From Cyanobacteria bacterium PR.3.49 (GTDB lineage Bacteria; Cyanobacteriota; Vampirovibrionia; Obscuribacterales; Obscuribacteraceae), in the NCBI GenBank assembly GCA_013997645.1, contig PNKB01000001.1, positions 1 to 64,000 on the forward strand: 64,000 nt of DNA, read 5' to 3'. Below are positions 18,551 to 27,803 of this stretch, piece by piece. The notes below the pieces were generated by a model, which was given only the letters and a program-made list of their open reading frames with translations, was not told the origin of the DNA and ran no database searches. Both the position numbers and the translations under genes were made by a program. Each line of letters starts with the position of its first letter. Positions within the stretch are counted from its first letter, which is position 1.

Positions 18551-21500
18551 TTAGCTGAACATGTTGGCGTCTCTTGCTGAGGCGACAAACCAGTTCACCA
18601 AACCCGGCACAGAAAACGCGAGGATCATGATGCCGATGCCGAAAGCTATGCGTTGATTTGAATTCAAGCATAGATTCAAGCCCGGCAACTGAACAGCGAT
18701 TCTGCGTTGGAAAAAACCGTGCATCATCAATGCGAATCCGACCAGCATTCCACCCATCTCAACCAGATTGGAGAAGATATTGAGCAATGCTTCCAGATTG
18801 GCCAGGTTGTTGACACGCACTGTCCCGGCAGTATTAATACCTGTGACGTAGGTAGCATCGTCGCCTTGCGGCCCGATTGTGCCGTTGGTGGCACCTTGCA
18901 ATTTCGGGCTGTCTTCGTCGTACGAAGGCTCAGGCTGGGAGCCCAGAGTTAGATTGCTGCCAAGTTCTCTGTGCTGAACGATAGCTGAGCTGACCGCGGT
19001 CACCAGTCCATATGTTGCAGCAATGGTGGCAGCACGCGACGCCTTGCGCTCTGATATCAACTGATCGCAATAAGCGTTGGCATGCAATGCCATCAACTCG
19101 GCAGCCTCTTTTGGTGTTGCCATGCGGCAGGTCGGCTTATCTGTTGTTTCAGCCAGCGCTACAGCATAGTTGACTCTGTCATTCTTCCAGCGAGAAACAA
19201 AACTCTCGATGTCCTTGCCCAGTGACACACCCTTGGGAATCTGCGTGAATGGACCGATCTCCGAGTGATTCTTGAAAAATTCAAGGGTGTCCGTTTCTCC
19301 GCTGTCGATCGAATATTCATAGAAAGCAGGAATATTCGAATATTGAGACATGATGTAAATCTCGCGGTTGAATGCCGGCTGTGGCCCGTGGATCCACAGA
19401 ACAGCACCGTTGGCACTCTCACCTGCAAGTTCCGAGGCTTTCACTACAGCCTGCAAATTATCCTGACCCCCGACGAATTTCATATCGGTGATCAGCTTGA
19501 TACCGCTTTCTAAAGCCAGAGGCTCAAGAACTTTCTTCTGCTCTTCTGATGCCACCATTACTGAGGTAATCACGCCCTTAGGTATGCTTCTCAGTGCAGC
19601 AGTAATCTGATCCGCCTGTTTCGCCAGGGCGGAAGAACCGTCCAGCACCACAATCAAATTCTTTGGCGGTTTGACACTGATTGGTTTGATGGTTTCAACC
19701 ACATATCTTTTGGCTACCTGACCTTTCTTGAGTGCCTGGGCGATCTTCAACTTCTTCTTGGCTGCGGGTTTAAGAATTCTGGCAACGTCCTCCAATTGCT
19801 GCCGCACTCCGCGCGACCCATCGATCATTACTACTACTTGTTGCGGCTTTCCATCCTCCTCTGCGAGTTCTGCTTCGGCTTCCGCTTGTGCGGCCAGATC
19901 CTGCTCTTGTTTCCTTCTTATTTTTTCTTTTTCCTCCTGTTCTTTTAGTTTTGTAGAAATCATGTCTAAGACCGCAACTTGCTCCATCTTCGCAGGCAAC
20001 TGCGCCGAGATGCCTGTTTCCGTTCCTTTCAATTCCTCCTTGCTGAGCGGTCCGGCAATGATATGTTGACCCGATGTGCTCAACGAATGTCTCAACTTCG
20101 AGCTGTGAGCTTTCAAATTCATTGGTGACTTCAAGCGCAGCATATGCTCACCGTCCAGGGTAAAGTTAGCGGCAACAAATCGGGGTATAGGTAATGCGGC
20201 TTGGGACGCGCTCTCCGCTTTGAGAGGCACAACCATCGTTATGCGCACCTTCAGCTCCTGATCTTGCTCCACGGGATAACAATGAAGCAAAAATCTGCCG
20301 TGACCGACTGGAGTGAGCATAGCCGGGCAGTAGTGATCGGCTTGCACCCAGCTTTGATCCCCTTGTCCTTTTTCACTGACAGAAACAGCTATACGAGCGT
20401 CCGTCGCCTCTCCGTTGACCCAGAGCGTCATGCCTGTTACGGCTGTGCCGGCGGGCAAGGCAATTTCAGCGCGAGCCTCCTGCGGTCCTGCTGATTCATT
20501 CTTGAATACATATGTCCAATTTACGGTCGATGTTAGAGTCGCCGGACTTAGCGCACCACTCACAAGTGAGCGCGCGAGAGTCAGCCCTTTGACTGGTTCT
20601 CCGACAACGTGCCTTCTCAAATAATCATCCGACATTGCCGAGAGATCGCCGGTGTTCACGTCTCTAAACGGCTTGCCCGTGACGGCGAAATACAGCTGTC
20701 TCTGAGTGGTCAGTTTGATAGGAAAAAATAATCCAGCCAAACCCACCGCTCTGTCATCAGTACATTCCATGCGCAATTGCGGCTCAACATTCAGAGTACG
20801 CAAAACTCTCAGTCCGCGCTCGCGCTCTGATTTATCGTTTGCAACTGCGCTCTTCTCAGCAATGCGAACATAAAACGACCTGACTTCGGTGGCACATAAA
20901 GCGGCAATCGAAAGTATGATCCCGAAAGTGGAAAACATCAGAACTTGCGCTCTGGAAGAGCGAAAGTCACGAGCCAGGCGAAAGCGGTTGATTTGAAAAA
21001 CGGCAATCAACATCGAAACAAAAGTGAAAGAGCTAAGTGCGCTAAAGCCTGTCTCAAAAGTAGTGCCGATTCGTGACTGCAAGGTATCGCAGCCGACAAT
21101 CAAGGCAGCCGTGCTGACCACGCAGAGCGTCAAGGCAGCGCCGACTGCCGATCCAGCAAGCAGACCTCTCACTAATGAAAATCTGTGGTCGTCTCGCTTT
21201 AGGGAGCGCCACATTCTCAAATTGGCAACTGGTATCATAAGCGCAAAAGCGATTTGAAGGCCGGTCTCAAGCGGATGATTCAGCAAAACCAGCGTTAGTC
21301 TCTTTGCCGCAAATGCACATCCGGTGAGCAGCATTCCGAATGGTATCACAACTCCCAATGTAACGATGCAAAGATCGTAGAATGAAAGAGGTATATTCCA
21401 CTTCAGATTTAGTCTTGGCGGCACACCTTTCTGCTTATAATCAGCATCGGCATCATCACCAAAAGCGCCTGCACTGCCGGCAGTATTGAATTCGGTACCG

Positions 21501-21607
21501 TCAGCAATATCATTTGCAGCCGCTACTGCCGTACTTCCTTTTCTTCCTTTTCTGCTCGACTTTCTTCCGGATGCCTCAAGGGATTCGTCATGTATATCAT
21601 CGCTCAT
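18551..21607 (-). CDS. Multi-pass membrane protein with VIT-like and VWA-like regions
   Basis: N-terminal TM helices; VIT-like TYVFKNESAGPQEARAEIALPAGTAVTGMTLWVNGE; VWA-like NLIVVLDGSSALAKQADQI; C-terminal TMs. Confidence 0.72.
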   Translation of the reverse strand: MSDDIHDESLEASGRKSSRKGRKGSTAVAAANDIADGTEFNTAGSAGAFGDDADADYKQKGVPPRLNLKWNIPLSFYDLCIVTLGVVIPFGMLLTGCAFAAKRLTLVLLNHPLETGLQIAFALMIPVANLRMWRSLKRDDHRFSLVRGLLAGSAVGAALTLCVVSTAALIVGCDTLQSRIGTTFETGFSALSSFTFVSMLIAVFQINRFRLARDFRSSRAQVLMFSTFGIILSIAALCATEVRSFYVRIAEKSAVANDKSERERGLRVLRTLNVEPQLRMECTDDRAVGLAGLFFPIKLTTQRQLYFAVTGKPFRDVNTGDLSAMSDDYLRRHVVGEPVKGLTLARSLVSGALSPATLTSTVNWTYVFKNESAGPQEARAEIALPAGTAVTGMTLWVNGEATDARIAVSVSEKGQGDQSWVQADHYCPAMLTPVGHGRFLLHCYPVEQDQELKVRITMVVPLKAESASQAALPIPRFVAANFTLDGEHMLRLKSPMNLKAHSSKLRHSLSTSGQHIIAGPLSKEELKGTETGISAQLPAKMEQVAVLDMISTKLKEQEEKEKIRRKQEQDLAAQAEAEAELAEEDGKPQQVVVMIDGSRGVRQQLEDVARILKPAAKKKLKIAQALKKGQVAKRYVVETIKPISVKPPKNLIVVLDGSSALAKQADQITAALRSIPKGVITSVMVASEEQKKVLEPLALESGIKLITDMKFVGGQDNLQAVVKASELAGESANGAVLWIHGPQPAFNREIYIMSQYSNIPAFYEYSIDSGETDTLEFFKNHSEIGPFTQIPKGVSLGKDIESFVSRWKNDRVNYAVALAETTDKPTCRMATPKEAAELMALHANAYCDQLISERKASRAATIAATYGLVTAVSSAIVQHRELGSNLTLGSQPEPSYDEDSPKLQGATNGTIGPQGDDATYVTGINTAGTVRVNNLANLEALLNIFSNLVEMGGMLVGFALMMHGFFQRRIAVQLPGLNLCLNSNQRIAFGIGIMILAFSVPGLVNWFVASARDANMFS

Positions 21608-21799
21608 ATGCGTTTCTCCGCTCCTGCGCAAGCAAAAGACATCGGCGAAAAGACGTGCACTAAATTATGCAACATTGTGCATCGCCAGAAGAGATGCTTG
21701 ATACAGATGTGAGTTGTAGATTAGTAAGTTAGCGCCGGAAAACCCAGCGTCGCCAATGTAGCGTGAATGCAACGCAGAATCGATAGGGTTAACCCTGAC

Positions 21800-24484
21800 T
21801 TAGTTCGAGGCATCTGCCTCGACGGCCTTGACTGGATTAATTGCCGCCGCTCGTGCTTGCAAGTCGGCAGCGTCTTTACCGCGTCCAAGCTGTTTCAAGA
21901 CATTGGCAAGACTCTCGAGACACTGCTTCATCAGAAGACTATTTGACGAACCTCGCTCCAAAATTGCGATCGCTTTATTCAAGCTGCGCTCGGCGCCTTC
22001 GCCATTGCCCAACTTGAACTGTGCATTGGCAGTATCCCTGTAGAGTGCAGCCAAAGATGGACTTCTGCTGCCATAGAGTTTGACCGCCGTCTTCAGCGCT
22101 TCTTCATAAGCTCCAACTTCTTCTTGTTGCATTCCGCAAGTCGAATAGGCTCTCGCCAACTTTTGCTGACGGCGAACATAAGCAAAGGGCTCACCACATC
22201 GCAAGTTGATCGCCGCGGCACGCTTTAGCAACGGTATCGCTTTCGGTGCCACCGTAGGATCTTGCGAATAGCACGTGGCGACTATGGAAAGCAAATTGCT
22301 GAGCTCCCAATAATTTTTCGACTCTCTGCGCTCGTTCTCTTGAAGCGCTTCGAGTGCCGGCTTCAATGCTTCATGGTAGTCTCTCATGTACAGCTTCAAG
22401 AATGCATGAGTAACAGCCATTTCCTTTTCCTGCGTTTTTTCCAAAATCTCCTGCGACAGTTGCGCATACTTTTGCGCGTTTGGAGTGTCACCCTTAGAGC
22501 TGTAAAGTTCGGCTATTTGAAAGCATATAGAACCAGCGATATAACTGTTGGAATCAGGCCCGCCGGCCAATTCCAATTCCTTTTGCAGGGCCAGAATCGC
22601 CTTATCGGAATTTCCATGAAGTTGAAAAAAGTGCGCCGCATCGCTAAGATAATCCGCTCTCTCGAGGGGAGAAACAGTAGGAGAATTCTTCAGCAACTTC
22701 TCGGCAGCTTCAAAGCTCTTCTCAGCAAGATCAGGTTGGCTTGTGGCAAGATAAGCAAGTGCAAGCGTATGCAAGACGCGACCGTAAAGCGGATGATCCT
22801 CACCAGTCAACTGCTTGCAAAGTTTGCGCGCGAAGGTGAGAATCTCCATGCAACGAAGAGCGTTTGGTCCTGTGATGATCGTAAACTGATTGCTGTCGGT
22901 TTTTCTCACGAGTAATTGGCGACAATCACCAAGCACCACCGCCAATTTTTTCTGCAGTTTCAACTCGAGAGCAGTGCGCTTTGGTCCGGCAGGAGGCAAC
23001 GAATCGAGCTGTTTTGCCAGCTCATCCAGAGAATTCTGTGCAATAGCAGCAATGCGATACGTGCGCAAGCCAATCTGAATTTCCTCAAGCGAAGCAGCGC
23101 GTTGGCTCTGATACTCCACGACCTTGTCCTTTTTGTCCAGGACCAAATTCAAATCCACCAATTGGTCTAAGGAAGCATTGATACGCGTAGGATCGCTGGA
23201 GCGCTGTGCCTGCTTGAGCGCCAATGTGAAATACGCTCCAGCGCGAGTAAAATCACCGTCGTCAAAGGCTTGCTGTCCGTTGTAATCCATTTCCGGCCAA
23301 CTCTTGACGCTCTCTTCTGCAAAGTATCGATCGAGTGCATGCCAGAGAGCAAAAGAACCAATCGTCACGCTAACAACAAACATGAGCCAGAAAAGCTTGA
23401 CAGGCATGCCTCTGCTCTTCTTCGCAGCAGCCCTGCTAAAGCCGAGATCAATCATGGCCTTCAATGCACCAAAGCCAACCATCTCGTCTTCGCGCCCGAT
23501 TTTAGAAAGCGCCTCATCAAGCTCTGCAACTGTCTGATACCGTCCAGCAGGCTCCTTCGCCATCGCTTTGAACAACACGGAATCCAGTTCCATTGCATAG
23601 GGAAGATCCAGGCGTCTAGAGCTTATAGAATCAGGCTGTTCATGCAAATGCATCTGAATTGTCTCAAATGCGGTCGGTCCTTGAAAGGGTGGTGCGCCTG
23701 CAAAAATCGCGTAAAGGACACAACCCATCGAATAAATATCTGATCGATGATCGAGCTTTTTGCCCTGGCATTGTTCGGGGCTCATATAGAGCGGGCTGCC
23801 GAGAATCTCTCCGGAGCGCGTGAAATTCTGCGCATCGGCATTATCCTGCTGCAAAATTTTGGCAATTCCGAAGTCGACGATTTTTACAAGTTCAACATCA
23901 GTCTGATCCTTCTGCAGAAGAATGTTGGCGGGTTTAAGATCCCGGTGCACGACTCCACTTTCGTGAGCGACAGCAAGAGCGCTGCACATTTGCCGCAAGA
24001 CGTTTATACCGCGCTCCAGACTGAGTGGACCTTCACTGGCTAAAACCTCAGCCAGCGACTTTCCTTCGATGTATTCCATCACCAGATACGGTGGTATCGT
24101 GTTGACGTTAAACTCGAACACAGTAACCAGATTAGGGTGTTTGAGGCGGCTGATTGTCTGCGCTTCTTGTTGAAAACGAGGCAAATCCTGAGTGGTGTGA
24201 CCTGATTGCAGAGGCATCATTTTGATGGCAACATTTCTGCCCAACGACAGGTCACGAGCCTGATAAACCACGCTCATTCCGCCGATACCCAGACGTTTTA
24301 AAATGCCATATTTGCCGTCTAAAATTTCGCCTACCAGCGAATCGGCGACTGCCGCCATGGGCGGCTCATCCGACGACCCGGTCCTTGCCTGGCTCTTTCC
24401 GGTTACATCCTGAGCAGAAGGCGGAGGACCCGCGCGCGGCGTTTTATCCTCCTCGATCGAAAATTCGTTCTCTTCAGGCTCCAA
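21800..24484 (-). CDS. Ser/Thr protein kinase with TM segment and C-terminal TPR repeats
   Basis: LGIGGMSVVYQARD, VVHRDLKPAN, VDFGIAK, YMSPEQCQG; TM LFWLMFVVSVTIGSFALW; TPRs. Confidence 0.95.
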   Translation of the reverse strand: MEPEENEFSIEEDKTPRAGPPPSAQDVTGKSQARTGSSDEPPMAAVADSLVGEILDGKYGILKRLGIGGMSVVYQARDLSLGRNVAIKMMPLQSGHTTQDLPRFQQEAQTISRLKHPNLVTVFEFNVNTIPPYLVMEYIEGKSLAEVLASEGPLSLERGINVLRQMCSALAVAHESGVVHRDLKPANILLQKDQTDVELVKIVDFGIAKILQQDNADAQNFTRSGEILGSPLYMSPEQCQGKKLDHRSDIYSMGCVLYAIFAGAPPFQGPTAFETIQMHLHEQPDSISSRRLDLPYAMELDSVLFKAMAKEPAGRYQTVAELDEALSKIGREDEMVGFGALKAMIDLGFSRAAAKKSRGMPVKLFWLMFVVSVTIGSFALWHALDRYFAEESVKSWPEMDYNGQQAFDDGDFTRAGAYFTLALKQAQRSSDPTRINASLDQLVDLNLVLDKKDKVVEYQSQRAASLEEIQIGLRTYRIAAIAQNSLDELAKQLDSLPPAGPKRTALELKLQKKLAVVLGDCRQLLVRKTDSNQFTIITGPNALRCMEILTFARKLCKQLTGEDHPLYGRVLHTLALAYLATSQPDLAEKSFEAAEKLLKNSPTVSPLERADYLSDAAHFFQLHGNSDKAILALQKELELAGGPDSNSYIAGSICFQIAELYSSKGDTPNAQKYAQLSQEILEKTQEKEMAVTHAFLKLYMRDYHEALKPALEALQENERRESKNYWELSNLLSIVATCYSQDPTVAPKAIPLLKRAAAINLRCGEPFAYVRRQQKLARAYSTCGMQQEEVGAYEEALKTAVKLYGSRSPSLAALYRDTANAQFKLGNGEGAERSLNKAIAILERGSSNSLLMKQCLESLANVLKQLGRGKDAADLQARAAAINPVKAVEADASN

Positions 24485-24593
24485 AAGAGTCTCCAGCTAT
24501 CAGATATTATCCAAGCGGCAGATAAATTCTCATGATCTATATTTGCTAATGTTCTATGCCCAGTTGTCTTAGACTCTAAGCCATAGCTTTAAT

Positions 24594-27500
24594 CTACAGC
24601 GGGGAGCCGACAGTGCCCATTTCGGGGGATTTCGCCCTGACGCTCGAGGGGATGACCCTGGACCTTATTCTGGAGAACAATTCTGCCAGATTATTGTGCT
24701 GGGATGGCAGATTAACTGCCGCCCTCAGGCTCTCCGTCGGGTTCGTAACCATACAATCGAATTTCTCGAATTCATCTTGCGTTTCATCATTGCTCAAGTG
24801 CTCAAAAAGCCACTCGAGCCCGTTTTCTTGCAGGAGCGCAAAGCTGCGGGCAAACAAATATGGGCCTCTGAACTGATACGGCAAATGCAAATCTATCCGA
24901 TGAAAACCTTTATCGATAGACCTTCCCTGCTCGAAACCACTTGTGGTGTCCTCTAGCTGGCAGCCTCTCAAAATCAATCGGCAATCATCGCTGTCCACCT
25001 GGTATGCATCTGCGATCACTGCTTCCACAAACGCACGCAATCTGGCACGGCGAGCTGAATTGTCGGTGCAGGGGGAGGGGAAACCTTCGGCCCGCAGCGC
25101 GTTATGATTACTCAATTCTGACACTGCGCTTATCAGAGGCGCACATTGAGACAACTTCTCCAGGTCAGGAATGAGACATTCCTTGAGGATAAACCAATTG
25201 AGGTTATTCGCCGAAAGACGCATGCGCAGCAAATAATCAAAGACATAGCTGTTAAGGCAGGCAAGCAACACACAAAGTCGATCGTGGTTATTTTGCGACC
25301 CTGTTGAAAGCACAGGCACCGAATTGCCGCACGGCCAGTCTCCTATCATCGCGGCAATGCACGAGCGAGCATTCGTAGATGCACCGACGGCAAGATAGCC
25401 AATTTTAGCTCCGCGCTCAGGTTGTATGGACAGGTAGTCAGCAAGGTCTATCGTGTATTGCGGAAACAGCGCCTTATTTCCAAAATCAACTTCGGCCCAT
25501 TCAGCGCGCCGCCCTTTTCCGCTCAACCAGGCTTTTTTCGCCCAATCGTACTGACCGATCATTCTTCCCTCATAGACAGGAAGCAGCACTCTTTCAATAT
25601 CGTCAACAGCCAGACCGGAATCTCCGTCTGCAGATTGCGTGTATTCGCCTGAATGGCGAGAGTGAAACATTTCAATCGGGCGCCAGGCACCTTTTATCCA
25701 GTGACCAAAAATATCCCGGACAAAACCACTTCGCTGCGCCGCCGAACTCTCGATGAAAAGCCGTGAATCATTGGTCATATCGAATTCCCTGCGAAAGGAA
25801 ATGGCTCGAGATTCGGCATTTTTATCCGAGACAGGGTTGCACTGCAATGCGCCTATCGATGTTGCAGTTGAACATATTTTTTCAATAAGCTGCAAATCTT
25901 GTACGCGAGTTACCTCAGTAAATGAGAGGCAATCTTGAGACAAACGTCTGAGAAGGCTGACATTGAAATTAACCGGCTTTTCAGCTAGCTGATCCGGAGA
26001 TACTCGCATAAAAGAACAGCTGACATTGCTCGTGGAGCCGCCTTTGATTGCGCCCATGGTGCAAAATTTGAAAGATCTGTGAATCGGGAATATTCCTTCG
26101 CGATTGTGATACCCGTGCAAGAATAACCAGCGGCAATGCCCGAGAAAAAGACGCCGCAACTCTGTAGCACCTTTATCGCTGTAGAGCCCGGATGGCACTA
26201 TCTGCGCCACCACGCCACCGGTTTTCAGAAGAAAATAGCTGAGTTCAAGGAAGAGCTTATAAGAGTTTGAATCTCCTCCCCCTTGGTGACAAAATAGCGT
26301 TTCCACTCGCTTGTCATCAACCATCCAGGGACGATCTGCGACCTTTTGCAAATAGTTCTTGAAGCCTTCATGATAGAGCTTGTAATAATTCCATTCTTCA
26401 GCAAGATTCGAGTCTTGCGCAATTAGCTGCTCTTGGCGCAAAAGCGCAGCTTGTTTTCCCAAAGTCATGAAATCAGGGTCCCAGCGAGAGAAAAATTCTC
26501 TTGAATTAGCTTTCTCAATTTCCCACGGCGGATTCGTGATTACTGCATCGAAGCCCGGGTTATCGCCAGAAAATACCTCTGCAAATTCAAGGTCCCAGTG
26601 AAAGAAGTTCAACCTCGCTCTAATATGTTCGACCGGAACATCGTCTGCAAACAAGGCGATTAAATTACCGAAGAATTGCAAGCAAACAGTATCCCTGCGT
26701 TGCCTTTCGCTGGAAGCTGGCCCTTCCTTTTCAGCAGGACTTCGCCACAACCCCAACAAAGCGTTTCCATGCCGCAAATTCTCGAATAGAGACGCTTCCG
26801 AGACAGGCAATCCGCAGCGATGCGCCAGGCCTATTCTCGCCAATTCGACTGCAGCACTGTCGACATCCAATCCGTACAAGCAATTTCGTGCCACTGCTAT
26901 CGATATCAGTCTTTTCAACTGCACCGGGTCGGATTTATTCAAACATTCACGAACCGAAAATGCATCCGCCGAAGCAGGAACACGCTCAATCAGTGCATTC
27001 CAGTCCGCGTCGCGGTTGCAGATGGACAATCGCTTTAAAATACATTCAGACAACACATCCAATGTCGTGCGAAGAAATGTTCCCGCTCCCATCGACGGAT
27101 CGACGATGCGCAACCTCAGAATTCGCTCAACCGAAACCATAGAATCAGCACGAGAAGGAAGCGAGGCCGGAGACTTTTCCGATGACGCATCATCTGGATT
27201 TCCGGTTAGCAGCGGCAACAGCGCACGAATTGTCACATCTCGCGCCAGAGAATTCGGGGTATAAAACACACCACGCTTTCGCTTCTCATTGACTGATTCA
27301 ACCAGTTTGAAGGCGCCCAACTTTCCTGTAAGTCGCATCTCCAACAATTCTTCATACGCATTCGAAAGTTCGGCAAAGTCAAGTTCGGAGCCTTTTTTTG
27401 CAGCGAGCAACCGGACCACAAGTTTTCTGACTGTTTCAAATACCAGAGATGAGTAAGCAGGCTCATGCTCTATGGCGCAATCACGTAATTTTGCGTTGAG

Positions 27501-27686
27501 CAGCTCGACCAGATTGTTCGCCAGGTGGCGTGACAGTACGGACAGGCTGCTGCATTCAGTGATCGCACCAATGTCCTTTGCAGCGAAATCTGCTTCAATT
27601 TCCTGCGCACTTTTACAGCCGAAACTGGCCAGAAATTTCTGGAGTGTTTGTCTCGACATTGCAGATGCGGCGAACTTCTTTTTCAA
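24594..27686 (-). CDS. Eco57I/PglX-like N6-adenine DNA methyltransferase (type IIG-like)
   Basis: RKRGVFYTPNSLARDV (motif X-like), IVDPSMGAGTFL (motif I), FDAVITNPPWE (motif IV), target-recognition-like C-terminus. Confidence 0.88.
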   Translation of the reverse strand: MKKKFAASAMSRQTLQKFLASFGCKSAQEIEADFAAKDIGAITECSSLSVLSRHLANNLVELLNAKLRDCAIEHEPAYSSLVFETVRKLVVRLLAAKKGSELDFAELSNAYEELLEMRLTGKLGAFKLVESVNEKRKRGVFYTPNSLARDVTIRALLPLLTGNPDDASSEKSPASLPSRADSMVSVERILRLRIVDPSMGAGTFLRTTLDVLSECILKRLSICNRDADWNALIERVPASADAFSVRECLNKSDPVQLKRLISIAVARNCLYGLDVDSAAVELARIGLAHRCGLPVSEASLFENLRHGNALLGLWRSPAEKEGPASSERQRRDTVCLQFFGNLIALFADDVPVEHIRARLNFFHWDLEFAEVFSGDNPGFDAVITNPPWEIEKANSREFFSRWDPDFMTLGKQAALLRQEQLIAQDSNLAEEWNYYKLYHEGFKNYLQKVADRPWMVDDKRVETLFCHQGGGDSNSYKLFLELSYFLLKTGGVVAQIVPSGLYSDKGATELRRLFLGHCRWLFLHGYHNREGIFPIHRSFKFCTMGAIKGGSTSNVSCSFMRVSPDQLAEKPVNFNVSLLRRLSQDCLSFTEVTRVQDLQLIEKICSTATSIGALQCNPVSDKNAESRAISFRREFDMTNDSRLFIESSAAQRSGFVRDIFGHWIKGAWRPIEMFHSRHSGEYTQSADGDSGLAVDDIERVLLPVYEGRMIGQYDWAKKAWLSGKGRRAEWAEVDFGNKALFPQYTIDLADYLSIQPERGAKIGYLAVGASTNARSCIAAMIGDWPCGNSVPVLSTGSQNNHDRLCVLLACLNSYVFDYLLRMRLSANNLNWFILKECLIPDLEKLSQCAPLISAVSELSNHNALRAEGFPSPCTDNSARRARLRAFVEAVIADAYQVDSDDCRLILRGCQLEDTTSGFEQGRSIDKGFHRIDLHLPYQFRGPYLFARSFALLQENGLEWLFEHLSNDETQDEFEKFDCMVTNPTESLRAAVNLPSQHNNLAELFSRIRSRVIPSSVRAKSPEMGTVGSPL

Positions 27687-27803
27687 ATCAAAGTTCCAAA
27701 GATACTTCTCTAGTGTACACGCAGATTTTGCTATTCTTTGATTGACAGTATCTCAATAATTTTGCATGCATTACGCAAATCCAAGGCATATACAAATTAC
27801 ACC

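Noticed and set aside
21785-21796. agggttaaccct 12-bp palindrome between two minus-strand genes
   Set aside because: Short, isolated; no flanking promoter or T tract to support a function.
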